Source: Azorinus chamasolen
Taxonomy: Eukaryota > Mollusca > Bivalvia > Cardiida > Solecurtidae
Assembly: GCA_963576725.1 (NCBI GenBank)
Contig: OY755236.1
Location: 71,580,379 to 71,644,378, forward strand
DNA: 64,000 bases
Reading direction: 5' to 3'
Part shown: positions 1-11,266 of the stretch, piece after piece
Layout of the letters: every line of letters starts with the position of its first letter
How positions within the stretch are numbered: the stretch's first letter is position 1
The notes under the pieces: generated by a model
The model's input: the letters and a program-made list of their open reading frames with translations, nothing else
What the model was told of the DNA's origin: nothing
Database searches by the model: none
Made by a program: the position numbers and the translations under genes

Positions 1-208
1 TACAGTAAACCCTCTCTAAAACGGCCACTAAATTACATCATGTATTTTGTGTTAAAGGCAGGTGGCTGTCCAAAGCAAGGTGAAAGTAAAACAGAACGCT
101 CCTATAGGAGCGTTCTGTTTTACTTTCATCTTGCTTTAAGCAGCCACCTGTCCTAAATTACACATAATTAACACAATTTAGTGGTCGTTATAGAGAGGTT
201 TTACTGTA
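1..208. mobile_element. A-type TA-flanked palindromic MITE
   Basis: The window opens on the element. Its ends CAGTAAACCCTCTC / GAGAGGTTTTACTGTA bracket an almost perfect palindrome centred near 110, tip GCTCCTATAGGAGC. Confidence 0.8.
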
Positions 209-345
209 TAAATATCGGTCTATGAGACAGGTGGCTCATCTAGGCGCTTTCTGAATGACTTTCATCCTGCATCAAACTGCCACCTGCCTAAAAGTATCAA
301 ATAAATTCTTTTCTACTAGAAACCTGGTTAAGAGGAGTTTTACTG
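206..345. mobile_element. G-type MITE fragment, core shortened
   Basis: Partial match to the G family: GACAGGTGGC, CTGCATCAAACTGCCACCTGCC and GAGTTTTACTG remain, the hairpin tip is lost. It abuts the A-type copy. Confidence 0.5.
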
Positions 346-793
346 GATTTTTTTCTAGGAATAATTAGCATAAAACAATGCACAAAAATCCATTTGAATA
401 ATAATCTGAGACTTGACGATATATAGACGGGATATGATCATAAAGTAGAGAACGAATGAGCAAAGGAATGAGTAGAAGTAAGGATCATTAAAAATGAGGA
501 TGATAGCCAGATAGATAAGAACTGTTATAAGAAGTGAGATAAACAGAGTGTGACGTAAGAATGAGAGGGAGGGAATATATTTTGCGCCACGCCACGCTTA
601 TTGTCGTCTGCTATAATTCTCATTCGTCCCATTTCCTTTAAAACATAAGCACAACATCAAACAGTTTGGATCCTGATGAAACACCGACCTCCCCGGACTA
701 TTTCGCCGACACCGGACTAAATGTTAGACTAGTAAACAAGTCAGGCCCGTTGCCTATGAGTAGGGTCAAAAAGTCCATTTCGATATTCCGTGG

Positions 794-1054
794 TTAACCC
801 TTCCATTAACATAAACGCCCTTTTTCACGCATTTACAAACAGAGTAGACCCAGATCAGACGGCTCCTATAAGAGCCGTTTGATCAGGGTCTGCTCTGTTT
901 ACTTATGAAATTACGATAGACCAGACTCTCCAGTCTCTACCAATACCAAACAATCCTGTGTATACATGTTATTGTATATGCTATTATAAAAATCAAGCTA
1001 ATAAATATGCATGGTCATTTTTTCTTACATGAACATGTAACAGGGATAGGGCTA
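794..1054 (-). mobile_element. P-type TTAA-flanked MITE
   Basis: TTAACCCTTCCATTAACATA to CAGGGATAGGGCTAA. Hairpin arms AGACCCAGATCAGACGG / CCGTTTGATCAGGGTCT around CTCCTATAAGAG. Contains the family's TAATAAATATGCATG block. Confidence 0.7.
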
Positions 1055-1353
1055 AATTGTGCAACATATTGCGGCAAAGTTGTCACCGAGGGGAAGTCAA
1101 TCCTTTACCCCTTGACTATTCATGACAGACTCCACCTAATATGAATATTAAACCTTTCCTTCATATAAACATGTGTTCACGCATTTGCAAACAGAGTAGA
1201 TACAGATCAGACGGCCCCTATATCGGCTGTTTTAAGCCTCCTATGTTCATGATTATCGTCTGATCTATGTTTCAAATTGGCAAGGTTTTTTTCGTTACAA
1301 AAATATAATCGGTGTCAAACAGTTTGGGTCCTATGGAGATGCCAAGTTACATA

Positions 1354-1599
1354 TTAACCCTTTCCCTGTTCTATATTTAGGCCAAATTTCAATACCTACT
1401 GAATATTCATTAACAAAATAGTTATAAAGAAATATGGAAGGTTGAACATTCCATTTTAGAAAGCAAAGAAACAGATCTATCAAATTCCATTAGCAAACAG
1501 AGCAGACCCTGATCAGACGGCTCCTCTAGGAGCCGTCTGATCTGGGTCTACTCTGTTTGCAGATGCGTGAAAACACGTTTATATGAGGGAAAGGGTTAA
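1354..1599 (-). mobile_element. B-type TTAA-flanked MITE
   Basis: Clean TTAA at both edges with CCCTTTCCCTGTT / GAGGGAAAGGG ends. Hairpin tip CTCCTCTAGGAG. Immediately left is an E-like fragment (AACAGTTTGGGTCC). Confidence 0.82.
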
Positions 1600-1788
1600 A
1601 ACCGTTCGCAAATTCGGCTAAGAAGACACGTGATAGAAATTTGTCTTGAGGGCCGACAATGGTGTTTTGCAAACCAGAAAATGTACTTTGCGGTTAAAGT
1701 TCTTTGCGAATTAATTACGAAATGTTTGTTTCTAATCAGTCATCGAGGTTCTCTGAAAATGGTATGTACATGTAGATAACAGCTTTTC

Positions 1789-2156
1789 AATAACCCTTTC
1801 GCTGTTGAACATTCGTGTAAGATGTAATGACATCATGAATATTTATTGACTGATTTTTTAAAGTGGCATATGTATAATGGAGGTTTTTGTGTTGGTAGAA
1901 ATTGTAGAGTAAGATTTATTATAATTTCAAAAGCAACCTGGGTCCATGCTTATAAAGCTTTTAGTTGAGTCTGAGTTTCGTTCTCAAGCTTTTGATTGGT
2001 CAGATTTGAGCCAAAGGCTCAAATCTGACCAATCAAATGCTTGAGAACGTTCTCAGACTCAACTGAACGTTTTATAAGCATGGACCCAGAGCAGACATGT
2101 GGGAGCCGTTTGATCATGGTCTAGTCCGTATACAACGACCTGAGAAAGTGTTTTAA
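1789..2156 (+). mobile_element. P-type MITE interrupted by a K palindrome
   Basis: Starts ATAACCCTTTCGCTGTTGAA with the TAATGACATCATGAATATT block. The core is split by 1938-2089; the remainder (GCAGACATGTGGGAGCC...) follows it. The right end is degraded. Confidence 0.6.
1938..2089. mobile_element. K-type palindromic element, copy 1
   Basis: Inverted ends CTGGGTCCATGCTTATAAA / TTTATAAGCATGGACCCAG; arms continue through CAAGCTTTTGATTGGTCAG to a tip near GCCAAAGGC. It lies inside a P-type hairpin arm. Confidence 0.75.
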
Positions 2157-2205
2157 GAAGGACATTGTTAATTAATTAACAATTTCCATCACCTTTGACA
2201 TACTC

Positions 2206-2402
2206 CAGAGCAACAGATAATTTATGTGCGTACCCAAATCGTCATTTCTCCACCAAATATACATGTTGTGACCGTTCTTTAGAATCGCCTCTTCGAGACG
2301 ATTCTAAAGAGTGGTCACAACATAGGGTTTCGTGGAGAAATGAAGACGAAAAGAAGCTGTTCTTTAAAAAGTTTTAATTTACGCATCTTATCGGGACCTC
2401 TG
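2206..2402. mobile_element. F-type palindromic MITE
   Basis: Ends CAGAGCAACAGATAA / TTATCGGGACCTCTG. The arms GTGACCACTCTTTAGAATCG meet at CTCTTCGAGACG, a tip unlike the other families. No target duplication found. Confidence 0.7.
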
Positions 2403-2539
2403 AACTAACCACTACCAACAGTTTTGGTCCACATTAACTGTTGCGTAACTCCGAGTCCCACCTGGATCCAAAATATTCAAAAATGAATATGATTTTCTTT
2501 GAGAATTGAAGCAAACGACATTTTTTTGCATTAAGACAG

Positions 2540-2789
2540 TTAACCCTTTCCCTGTTCTATGTTTATTTCAAATTTTAATACCTACTGAATATTCATGGTC
2601 GAAATAGATATAATAAAATATGGAAGGTAGAACATTGTAGCCATTTTAAAAAGTAAAGAAACATATCTATCAAAGTCTATAAGCAAACAGAGCAGACCCT
2701 GATCAGACGGCTCCTCTAGGAGCCGTCTGATCTGGGTCTACTCTGTTTGCAAATGCGTGAAAACAAGTTTATATGAGGGAAAGGGTTAA
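2540..2789 (-). mobile_element. B-type TTAA-flanked MITE
   Basis: TTAA borders, CCCTTTCCCTGTTCTATG start and GAGGGAAAGGG end. Very close to the copies at 1354 and 9340. Confidence 0.83.
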
Positions 2790-2829
2790 AGAAATAATCA
2801 CTGCGTGTATGATACGTGTGACAGCTTGT

Positions 2830-3052
2830 GTTAACCGTTTTACTGTCCGTGGCGAATATGTAAGCACCTATGCAAACAGTTTGGATCTAGACAAAATGCC
2901 GAGTAACTCGGCGTCTCATTAGGATCCAAAATGTGTGATACTATGATTAGGTTTTTGAAACAAATAGGAATTTTTATTTTTTTTTAAAATCAAACTTAAA
3001 TCAGACGACAATGTTTCTGCAGACGACACAACTTGGCAGTGAGAGAGGTAAT
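2830..3052 (+). mobile_element. E-type element
   Basis: TTAACCGTTTTACTG...GCAAACAGTTTGGATC with arms around GAGTAACTCGGCGTC, then the family's GCAGACGACA tail. One arm is eroded. Confidence 0.6.
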
Positions 3053-3080
3053 AGAATGTAATTGCCAATCAATTACTGTG

Positions 3081-3290
3081 TACATTAGAATCTGTCGTAA
3101 GCGGTCATTTATTTATTGAACATACGAGTCTTAAAAGCAGGTGGTTGCTTAATGCAGGATGAGAGTGATACAGAAAGCTCCTATAGGAGCTTTTTGTATC
3201 ACTTTTGTCCGGCATTAAGCTACCACCTGCTCTTAGAAATCCAGATTTTGACTTCTTTTTAACGTCCGCTTAAGACAAGGCTCTACTGTA
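3081..3290. mobile_element. H-type TA-flanked MITE
   Basis: Inner GTCGTAAGCGGTCA / CCGCTTAAGACAAGG and palindromic core GCAGGTGGTTGCTTAATGCA with tip GCTCCTATAGGAGC. Left terminus diverged. Confidence 0.7.
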
Positions 3291-3484
3291 TATGTAAGCG
3301 TGTGCTCTGTATCATTTTCTTTATGCATACTGTGTTTATTTATCAACGGCTAGTATTAATTTACCATTTGTCCTTAATAGATATCTCTGTTTAAGTATAA
3401 AAGAACACCAAACATCTGTTTTCAAAATAACGCATGATATTGAGTTCCATTGCAAGCAGTGCAGAACCAGTCCAGCTGCAGTGT

Positions 3485-3723
3485 TTAACCATCAACTCCA
3501 TAAATAGACCTTTCTCCGCCTTTGCAAACATAGTAGACCCAGATCAGACGGCTCCTATAGGAGCCGTCTGATCAGGGTCTGCTCTGTTTGCTTATGGCAT
3601 ACTATAGATCTAATTCTGACTGACCCAAAATGTGCTATGTTCATATGCCATTATAAAAATGATTTAATTAATATTCATGACGTCATAATTTCTTACACGA
3701 ATATTCATGGAGTAAATATTTAA
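3485..3723 (-). mobile_element. P-type TTAA-flanked MITE
   Basis: TTAACCATCAACTCCATAAA to GGAGTAAATATTTAA; full hairpin CAGACGGCTCCTATAGGAGC. Contains TTAATATTCATGACGTCAT. Confidence 0.7.
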
Positions 3724-3776
3724 TACTATACGTAGCGACTGGTAAGGTTGATGCCGTTTGTCACTAAAGTCATTAA

Positions 3777-4016
3777 TTAACCCTTCGCTTGCTATTCACG
3801 TCAATATACCTACCTGTAAATAGCGAAGACCCAGATGAGACAGCTCCTGTCTCATCAGGGTCTGCACTATTTACAAGTTGATTGGTCACCAGTGCACTCC
3901 AGAGCAGTGATTGCACAGCGATATACTTGTACACAGTAAAGATATATGTAATTATACAACAGGGCATGGGTAAAGAAGGAGAAATGTATTTTAAAATTCA
4001 GCAAGCGAAGGGTTAA
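3777..4016 (-). mobile_element. C-type TTAA-flanked MITE
   Basis: TTAACCCTTCGCTTGC / GCAAGCGAAGGGTTAA ends. The right part of the tip is shortened (CAGCTCCTGTCTCATC), so the hairpin loop is lost. Confidence 0.8.
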
Positions 4017-4093
4017 ATCGGAACAGAACCTGGCCAGTCACCGTGGCTGTCTACGCGGCTGTGGGTGTAGATATACACTAGTATAGCCTTTTG

Positions 4094-4330
4094 TGAACCC
4101 TCTACCCTTTCCCTTTTGAATATTCATGTCAGAAATAATGACATCATGAATATTGAAGAGCCACATCTTTGTACAGCATTATTGTGGACGGATTTTTTAC
4201 TGTGACAGATAGTGATACTATATAGAGCCCGATCTGCATAATTCCATAAGGCTCGTACAGAAGCCGTCTTAGATGGGTCTTCTCTGTTTGCAAAGGGGTG
4301 AAAGAGCGTTATATGAACAGAACAGAGTTT
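4094..4330 (+). mobile_element. P-type MITE, diverged
   Basis: CCCTTTCCCTTTTGAATATT and AATAATGACATCATGAATATT are intact; the hairpin is decayed (GGCTCGTACAGAAGCCGTC). Confidence 0.55.
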
Positions 4331-4385
4331 TATTGAAAACTTACACATAAGTAAAATAGTAAAAAAAAATGCAGTTTATATGTGA

Positions 4386-4511
4386 CAGGTGTACAGATGA
4401 GATGCGCACAATTAAACATTTTCAAGAATAACTCCTATATTTCTCTACCAAACCCTGTGCTGTGACTACTCTTTAGAATCGTCTCGAAGAGTGGTCACAA
4501 TATAGGAATTG
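4386..4511. mobile_element. F-type MITE truncated by the SINE
   Basis: Left end GTACAGATGAGATGCGCA and the arms ACTCTTTAGAATCGTCTC / GAAGAGTGGTCACAAT. The right arm stops at AATTGGTG where the SINE starts. Confidence 0.6.
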
Positions 4512-4808
4512 GTGTACGGTTGTCTAGTGGTAACGCGCTTGACTATCAGTCCGGGGTTCAAATCCCGGTCGCTCCTGGAAATTTTAGACACTTTTCAGTG
4601 TCTCCCACCCGCACCTCCTCTCCACCAAGGGGTTAAATGGGTACCTGTGAGGGTCACTAGCCGGTACTGCGGCTGGATGATTGCGCCATATGTTGGCAGT
4701 GCTCAATATTGTAGACGAATGACTCAATGACCAGGGGAGGAAATGTACAGTCGGCTGAGCGGTCCTTCGGACTGAAAGTAGACTAAAGCTAGGTATTTTA
4801 CTTTACTA
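4512..4808 (+). mobile_element. tRNA-derived SINE
   Basis: It opens with a pol III A-box-like stretch (TTGTCTAGTGGT, 4520-4531) and a clean B box GGTTCAAATCC (4555-4565). A non-tRNA body follows, ending in TCGGCTGAGCGGTCC, CAGTCCGAAGG complement and a T/A-rich tail. The tRNA part no longer folds as a cloverleaf: the 5' end cannot pair with TCGCTCC, and the anticodon/variable arm is shortened. It has landed in the right arm of an F-type MITE (4386-4511). A 5'-truncated relative is at 56648. Confidence 0.75.
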
Positions 4809-5792
4809 TAAAGCGTCCAGCTAATAAGTATTTATGATGTCGTTATCGCATACATTAATAAAAATGTCACTGTGTTAAGGGATTAACCCAACATTATTAG
4901 AATTATGAGAACGCATCTCATTATTTCTTTAAGTGCAGACTTTATACTGCTCAACGAATACAACTATTTCATGAAACAAGGGCACTACATCCATTAAATA
5001 CTGATCTACTGCTTTTTGGTGATAAGGCCTTGTCTTATGAGCAAAATTGTGTTTTATTTGAAGCAGTTCAAAATTATATACTGAGGTCGAAAAGATTCAG
5101 TTAATACTGATAATCTAATTTATATTTATATTTTTACAGTTACTTTAATACATTGACATTAACTGGCTACTTACCAATTCCCTTAATTGAGTTCTTTTGT
5201 CGTCCCTGCTAAACTTTACAGGTTGTAACATAGACAATGAAGAAAACATAATATTTGTGTGAAAAGGTCCCTTCATCTTCATTTTCCTATTTTCCACTGG
5301 TTTACCCTGCAGACTGAGCATCTCTCTCTCTCTCTCACTCACTCTCTCTCTCTCTCTCCCTCTCTCTCTCCACCACTCTCGTTCTAAATTTCTCTGAAGT
5401 TTTCAATATTTCCCTCACCTACTCACTCTCTCTCTCACTCTGATCCTTTGAATTTATATGCGTATATTTGTGTGACTGTCATTTTACTTTGTACTATATT
5501 ATTCCATTCACTGTAGGGGAAGGGCTATATCTAAGTTGGAAGAACTTGTTGCCCAACCCCATTTCTTGAATTATGAAATAAAATATGTTTAAACTAAACT
5601 ATTAGAATTGTCTGACCATACAATACATTTGAACGGGAAACTTGTCATTTTGCCAGGTATAATGCGAAATTCGAGTACCCTGCACGCACGTCCTTTAGTC
5701 TGAAATGCAGTTTTACCTGATATAGATGCCTATACATGTAGATACATATCTTATATATGTAATAAATTAATAATATAAAAATATGTCATTAA
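4809..5792. other. About 1 kb mostly non-repeat DNA, no gene seen
   Basis: Apart from the (TC)n tract no element ends, splice-bounded open frames or RNA-like structures stand out. An AATAAA-like cluster with TGAAATAAAATATG is near 5575. Confidence 0.5.
5320..5370. repeat. (TC)n microsatellite
   Basis: Almost pure CT dinucleotides with a few interruptions; CT-rich DNA continues to about 5440. Confidence 0.9.
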
Positions 5793-6205
5793 AACTTCGG
5801 CTAACAAATATTCATGATTTCATTATTTCTTACATGGATATTTATGAGGTAAAGTGTTAAATACTGCAGGGAAGAGATATACAATGTACATATTTAAAGC
5901 GTCCCAGTTATCGAACTGTGAACAACAATGGCCTGCATTTGAATATGCACATTCATTGGACAGATCTACTGATAATAGCAGTGGCCTCTTTAGGAAGACC
6001 GCAGGTAAATGTTTCGAACTGAAACTTTGAAACTTAATATCTTTCATTATTCATTAGAATTACTTTTATTCATTAGAATCATTTCTTCGAGAAATTACTA
6101 TTTCAAAAGCAAACAGAGCCGACCCTGATCTGACGGCTCCTACAGAAGCCATCTCATATGCGTCAACTCCGTTTGCAAAGGCGTAGAAAGGCATATCTAT
6201 GGATA
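5793..6205. mobile_element. Two P-type fragments in opposite orientation
   Basis: 5793-5860 keeps CAAATATTCATGATTTCATT to GTGTTAA (reverse); 6040-6205 keeps the core CAGAGCCGACCCTGATCTGA and GGCGTAGAAAGGCATATCT (forward). The stretch between is unassigned. Confidence 0.5.
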
Positions 6206-6213
6206 ATTATACC

Positions 6214-6418
6214 CAGAGGTCTAGATAAGATGTGTAAATTTAAACATTTTCAATAAAAGCTCCTTTATTTCTCCGCCAAACCCTATACTATGACCACGCT
6301 TTAGAATCGTCTCTTCGAAACGATTCTAAAGCGTGGTCACAATATAGGGTTTACCGGGTTGGTGGAGAAATGACGAGATTAGTACATATTTCCGTACGCA
6401 CCCTTATCTGTAGCTCTG
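6214..6418. mobile_element. F-type palindromic MITE
   Basis: CAGAGGTCTAGATAAGATGC start and GCACCCTTATCTGTAGCTCTG end; hairpin CGTCTCTTCGAAACG. Best-preserved F copy with both ends. Confidence 0.75.
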
Positions 6419-6985
6419 TATGCCTCTTTCAGATGATCACTTTAGACAGGTTTTACTGCAGTTTTCTTCACAAAGAACTTGAAAAAGTAATACATGTACA
6501 GTCATGTATCTATGAAGCCATGCCGTCATGAAGTATGTGATTTTTCTTCGATTTGAATTATTATGTTTTTCATATTTTTCGCTAATGACAGTCACTTCGG
6601 TGGGCCAGACTGTTGCATGTAGGCATTCGGTGTACCATAAACTCAAATTACCTAGGCGGGGAAACAACTGTCCCTATCCAGGATCGAATATGGGTCCTAT
6701 TGGTTAGAACTTAGAAGATGTGCATTACCAGCTGTGACTACTGCTGCTGTGTTATAGGGACGCTATGCTGGAAGGACAACTATAACTATAGTCTATATAG
6801 ATCGAGTGTACATGTAGTTTACAGTCCTGGAAATAAAAAGCGTGTTTAGAAAAATAACATTAAAATGGGTTTGATATTTCTGTGCCAAACTCTTATCTTA
6901 CTGGAACTTATTAGAATCACTTCCGTGAAGCTAGTTCTTAAACAAGATAGGGTTTGGCTGAGAATTATGAGCTTTGTATTTATAT

Positions 6986-7192
6986 ATTGTAAAACCTCTC
7001 TATAACGGACGCTAATTTGTGTTAATTATTTGGTATTTAGGACAGGTGGCCGCTTAAAGCAAGGTGAAAGTAAAACAGAACGCTCCTGTAGGAGTGTTCT
7101 GTTTTACTTTCACCTTGCTTTAAGCAGCCACCTGTCTTTCACACAAAATACTTGATGTAATACAGTGGCCGTTATAGAGAGGTTTTACTGTA
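6986..7192. mobile_element. A-type TA-flanked MITE
   Basis: AACCTCTCTATAACGG / CCGTTATAGAGAGGTTTTAC ends; palindrome tip GCTCCTGTAGGAG. Nearly symmetrical over 200 bp. Confidence 0.82.
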
Positions 7193-7331
7193 TCCCAGTG
7201 TAAATAATCTGCGTCATTATCAAAATTTAATGTTTTCCATCAGTTGAAAACAGAGAACAAACCAGATCGACTACCGCTACCAATAAATTTTGTATGAAAA
7301 TAAATCGTGCAGATCATTGGTATTCACGTCA

Positions 7332-7518
7332 ACAGAAGTTCAGATAAGATGCGCAAATTAAAACATGTTCAAGGATAACTCCATTATTTCTCTACCAAAC
7401 ACTATGTTGTGATCACTCTTTATAATCAAAGAGACGATTCTAAAGAGTGGTCACAACATACGGTTTTGGAGAAATGACGATTTTAGTATCTGAGTACGTA
7501 TATTTATCTGTTGCACTG
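7332..7518. mobile_element. F-type palindromic MITE
   Basis: TTCAGATAAGATGCGCAAAT left, TACGTATATTTATCTGTTGC right. The hairpin tip has lost part of one arm (TTTATAATCAAAGAGACG). Confidence 0.65.
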
Positions 7519-7711
7519 TAGCATCAACCTAATTTGTAATGTTAATACGCGAGAGAAATTAACTTGCCCGTAAATCCATAATATGTCGCTACTTTTAGAG
7601 ATAAAAACCAGTCTGACTTACTATAGTTTTGAAACTAAATCAGACAAATGTTTCAAACGCCCACTATATAAAGGTTTTGTCCAGTCTAATAAATAATATC
7701 ATGAATATTTG

Positions 7712-7939
7712 TTAACCCTTTCCCTCATATAAACGCATTTTCACGCATTTGCAAACAGAGTAGAGGAGCCGTCTGATCAGGGTCTGCTCTGTTTGTTAAT
7801 GGAATTTGACAGATCTGTTTATTTACTTTCTGAAATAGCTACAATATTTCACCTTGTATATTCTATTATAACTATTTTGTCCATGAATATACAGTAGGTA
7901 TTGAAATTTGGAATACATTTAGAACAGGGAAAGCGTTAA
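7712..7939 (+). mobile_element. B-type MITE with one core arm deleted
   Basis: TTAA borders and CATTTTCACGCATTTGCAAA are intact, but GAGTAGA joins directly to GGAGCCGTCTG, so about 20 bp of the left arm is gone. Confidence 0.78.
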
Positions 7940-8219
7940 CTGAATGTGTACACAGGATGTTTGGTTTTGTAGAAACTGTCAGATCTATTATAATTTCACA
8001 AACAAACACGGCAAACCTTGATCGAGGCCGTTAGTATATTGTTTTATACAGGCTATTTGAGGGACGCATAGCCCATTTGTGCCCAGTGTCAGGCAAACAA
8101 TGTGGACCCAGGTCAGAGGTTACCGGAAAAGCTATGATGACGAATTGTTTATTTCATGAATTACTACTACAGATCCTGATCAGTGTATCTTCTAGGAGTC
8201 CTCTGACCTAGGTTTACAC

Positions 8220-8803
8220 TGTTTGCAGATGCCAGTTCATCCTGCATTCAAAGGGTTTATTTCAATTAAAAAGGGGCGAAAGTGTGAGAAAGGATCGAGA
8301 GGGACCAATTGTGCGGTAGAGAAAGAAAGAAAGGCAAAGAGAAGAAAAAGAAGGTGTGTTGCCGTGTACACACTGGGTATAATTACAACAGACAAATAAA
8401 AAGCATTTAAACGAGCTATATACCTGAATGTTATATAAATCCTAAAATTGAACAGTCGCACTAAAATCCAAAATCCTATCCTGTCAACGCACGGTGAAGT
8501 ATATTCCCACAGAATGTCGAAATCGCACATTTAAAGAAGCCAACTATCACGCTTCACTGATCGCCATACATATTGTCGAGCGATTTCGAAAGGAGTTAAG
8601 CCCGTCGAAGTACGATATTTATAGATCAAGCACACCTTAGTAAATTGTTAACAAAAGACAGCGACACTTTTTTTGCCGCAACGCTCGGGTTTGTCAGTAG
8701 TAGTCCGAATTAAACATAGAATTGACAATCAAAATGCTGCATCATTTCGTCTTTAGGAATTCCCTGCATGCTCGAGAGTAAACTGGTTACGTAGTATCCA
8801 CAC
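8220..8803. other. Non-repeat stretch, no gene assigned
   Basis: Purine-rich GAGAAAGAAAGAAAGG near 8320. The 97-codon minus frame (8530-8237) is hydrophobic but has no start context, motif or splice support, so it is left unassigned. Confidence 0.4.
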
Positions 8804-8909
8804 TATAAATAGGTCAAACTGTTTACATTTCTCTATCTACGCTGTGTAGAGTTTCTTCCACAGCAGCAGCAATGGTTGAAGATTCCCCACCAGATCTGTA
8901 CCCCGCGGG
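8804..8909 (+). promoter_or_regulatory. TATA box with a candidate short first coding exon (ATG at 8872)
   Basis: TATAAATAG at 8804-8812 is followed about 60 bp later by an ATG (8872) after a CAGCAGCAGCA leader. The frame reads M-V-E-D-S-P-P-D-L-Y-P-A and reaches GCGG|GTAAAC, a plausible donor in phase 2 at 8909/8910; without splicing it stops at TAA (8911). It resembles the start of a plus-strand gene, but no partner exon is certain. The acceptor at 42033 would fit in phase. Confidence 0.25.
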
Positions 8910-9282
8910 GTAAACGGAATAGTGTAACACAATGTGTTATTGAACTGGGCCAGCACGTACCAAATTACGTTTGTTGCCAACAGTCGCCAATCGATATGAC
9001 AATGGTTATGTTAACCCAGTTTAACTGATGAAGATTCATGTAAGAAATAATGACTGTTAATATTTTTTTTGTAAATTCTAATGGCCTTATGCACAATACA
9101 CTTTTTGATCATTGCATATTGTGTAGAATCAGATTCATACCCTGGACTTGTCTTACCTGGGTCTACTCTGTTTGTAATTGAATTAAAATAAAAGTAGCAC
9201 TTGTAATGGATACATAGTGTCGTACATGTTGATGGGTGCTACTTAGCCCCAGTGACTATAAACTTTCTTGATATTATAGAAC

Positions 9283-9669
9283 TTTCCTTGTTTGAATATT
9301 CATGAAAATGGTGACATCATGAATATTAGTTAGCTGACTTTAACCCTTTCCCTGTTCTATGTTTAGTCCAACTTTTAATACCCATTGAATATTCATGTAC
9401 AAAACAGTTATAATCTAACATGGAAGGTGGTACATCGTAGCTATTTTAGAAAGTAAAGACACAGATCTATCAAATTCCATAAGCAAACAGAGCAGACCCT
9501 GATTAGAGGCTCCTCTAGGAGCCGTCTGATCTGGGTCTACTCTGTTTGCAAATGCGTGAAAACACGTTTATATGAGGGAAAGGGTTAACACAACAGACCC
9601 TGATCAGACACATCCTACAGGAGCCGTCTGACCTGATTTCTACTCTGCAAAGGCATGACAAGGCGTTTA
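9283..9669 (+). mobile_element. P-type MITE with a nested B-type element
   Basis: GAATATTCATGAAAATGGTGA...GCTGACT leads into TTAA at 9340; after 9588 the P core resumes with CAACAGACCCTGATCAGA and AAAGGCATGACAAGGCGT. Confidence 0.65.
9340..9588 (-). mobile_element. B-type MITE nested in P
   Basis: TTAA on both sides; CCCTTTCCCTGTTC / ATGAGGGAAAGGG. One arm carries a small deletion (GATTAGAGGCTCC). Confidence 0.8.
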
Positions 9670-9781
9670 CAGTAAATACCCTCTAAACCGATCATTAACA
9701 TTAGTATCGGTGTTTCAGATAGGTGATTGCTCAATGCAGGTGGAAAGTCACGCACAAGCTCCCATGAGGGTTTTACTGTGT
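9669..9781. mobile_element. G-type MITE, internally deleted
   Basis: TACAGTAAATACCCTCTAAA through GCAGGTGGAAAGTCACGC then straight to GAGGGTTTTACTGT; the right arm is mostly absent. Confidence 0.55.
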
Positions 9782-9969
9782 ATAATGGAAAGGGACAGAC
9801 AAGAAATACTGTTATTTAGTTGATTTTTGGCACAGTCTTGAAAATGATTATCAATGCAATCTGTTATTATTAACTACTATTTGTTTTCCTTTTTGTCGTT
9901 CATGTTCCATTTACCCCCATTTCTGACAGGATGTATATAGCATTAATTTGAACATGTAGTATGAAATGG

Positions 9970-10757
9970 AAACAAGAGGGCCACGATGACCTTGATATAG
10001 CTCACCAGACAAGAATATTGTCAAAGTTTTCACTATGTTTCTTTAGAAAACCGGCCACACCTGGGGCGGGGCCTCATTTGGCCACAGGGGCTTAACTCAT
10101 ATAATTTTTGTAGAGGACTTCAAGATGATGCTATGTGCCAATTATGAAAACTGAGAACCTTCCAGTTTCAGAGGAGAAGATTTTCAAAGTGTTCACAATA
10201 TGTTTCTATATAATAACAAGGCACCCCTGGGGTATGGTCAGTTTTGACCCAGAGGCAGAAAGTGTGTAACTTTTGTAGAAGATCTGAAGTTGATGCTATG
10301 TGCCAAATATGAAAACTGAGTATCTTCCGGTTTCAGAGGAGAAGATGTTCAAAGTTTTCACTATACATGTACATGTTTCTATAGAAAACTGGCCAGCCCT
10401 GGGGCGAGACCACATTTGACCCCGGGACATAATTAATTTAACATTTGTAGATGACTTGAACATGATGCTATGTGCCAAATATGAAAGCTGAGAACATTCC
10501 AATTTCAGAAGAGAATATTTTCAAAGTGTTTAATGTTTGTTTCTATAGAAAACTGGTCAACCCATGGGCGCGGCCAATTTTGACCCAAATGCCATAATTT
10601 ATATAACTTTTGTAGAGGACTTACAGATTATATGATATGTGCCAAAGATGAAAGCTGAGAACCCTGCAGATTCAGAGGAGAATATTTTTAAAGGCATGAC
10701 TGACAGCAGGCGGCCACAAAAGTTCACCCTGAGCACTTTGTGCTCTGGTGAGCTAAA
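9970..10757. repeat. Bivalve-type interspersed repeat with four internal tandem units
   Basis: Edges read AGAGGGCCACGATGACC...GCTCACCAG and ...GTGCTCTGGTGAGCTAA, an imperfect inverted pair. Inside are four diverged units of about 163-172 bp, each starting near TTTTCAAAGTGTTCAC (10022, 10185, 10350, 10522) and carrying CTATGTGCCAAATATGAAA and CCAGTTTCAGAGGAGAAGA. I associate this type with bivalve genomes. No coding capacity is seen. The 68-codon minus frame at 10502-10296 lies inside it. Confidence 0.65.
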
Positions 10758-10776
10758 ATGTATATTAAGTTTTTTA

Positions 10777-11019
10777 TTAACCTTTTACTCCATAGATGTA
10801 CCTTTGCAAACAGGGTAGACCCCGATCAGAGAGCTCGTAATGCACTATTTGTCATTAAAATATTCTCCAAAAGTATACCATTTGATTGGAAACCATTGAT
10901 ACGTACTTTAACACATTTGCAAACAGAGTAGACCCAGATGAGATGTCTCCTATATGAGCCTTCTAACCAGGGTCTTTTATGTTTACTTAATGGTCACAGT
11001 AGAGCGATTCTTCTGTATT
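10777..11019 (-). mobile_element. P-type relict, scrambled
   Basis: TTAACCTTTTACTCCATAGA, then two separate copies of the left hairpin arm (CAGGGTAGACCCCGATCAGA near 10818; CAGAGTAGACCCAGATGAG near 10923). Confidence 0.5.
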
Positions 11020-11020
11020 A

Positions 11021-11266
11021 ACAGTTGAACATCGATATCTCGAACTCGGATAATTCGAACTTCGGGATAACTCGAACTAAACGTTCAGTCCTTCCAAAAC
11101 TTACAATTCAGAATTGCTCTAAAATGTATTACTACGCATATCTAGAAACACGATTGACAGCTAAATGTTGGTCTAAAGTAATACTGAAAGCTCCTAGAGG
11201 AGCTTTCAGTATTACTTTAGTCCGGCATTAAGCTGTGAACTTTTTGTCCAGATCAGAAACTGCAAA
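11021..11266. mobile_element. R-type TA-flanked MITE, right end lost
   Basis: AGTTGAACATCGATATCTCG is a pogo/Tigger-like end. The core hairpin CTGAAAGCTCCTAGAGGAGC is perfect. An A-type element joins directly at 11267. Confidence 0.65.

Noticed and set aside
3773..3967. Short minus frames ending in R-R-V-N across C-type copies
   Set aside because: They are shadows of the C-type element in the other orientation.
4512..4580. Functional tRNA gene
   Set aside because: A- and B-box-like motifs are present, but the acceptor stem does not pair and the anticodon/variable arm is shortened; the body and tail continue as a SINE.
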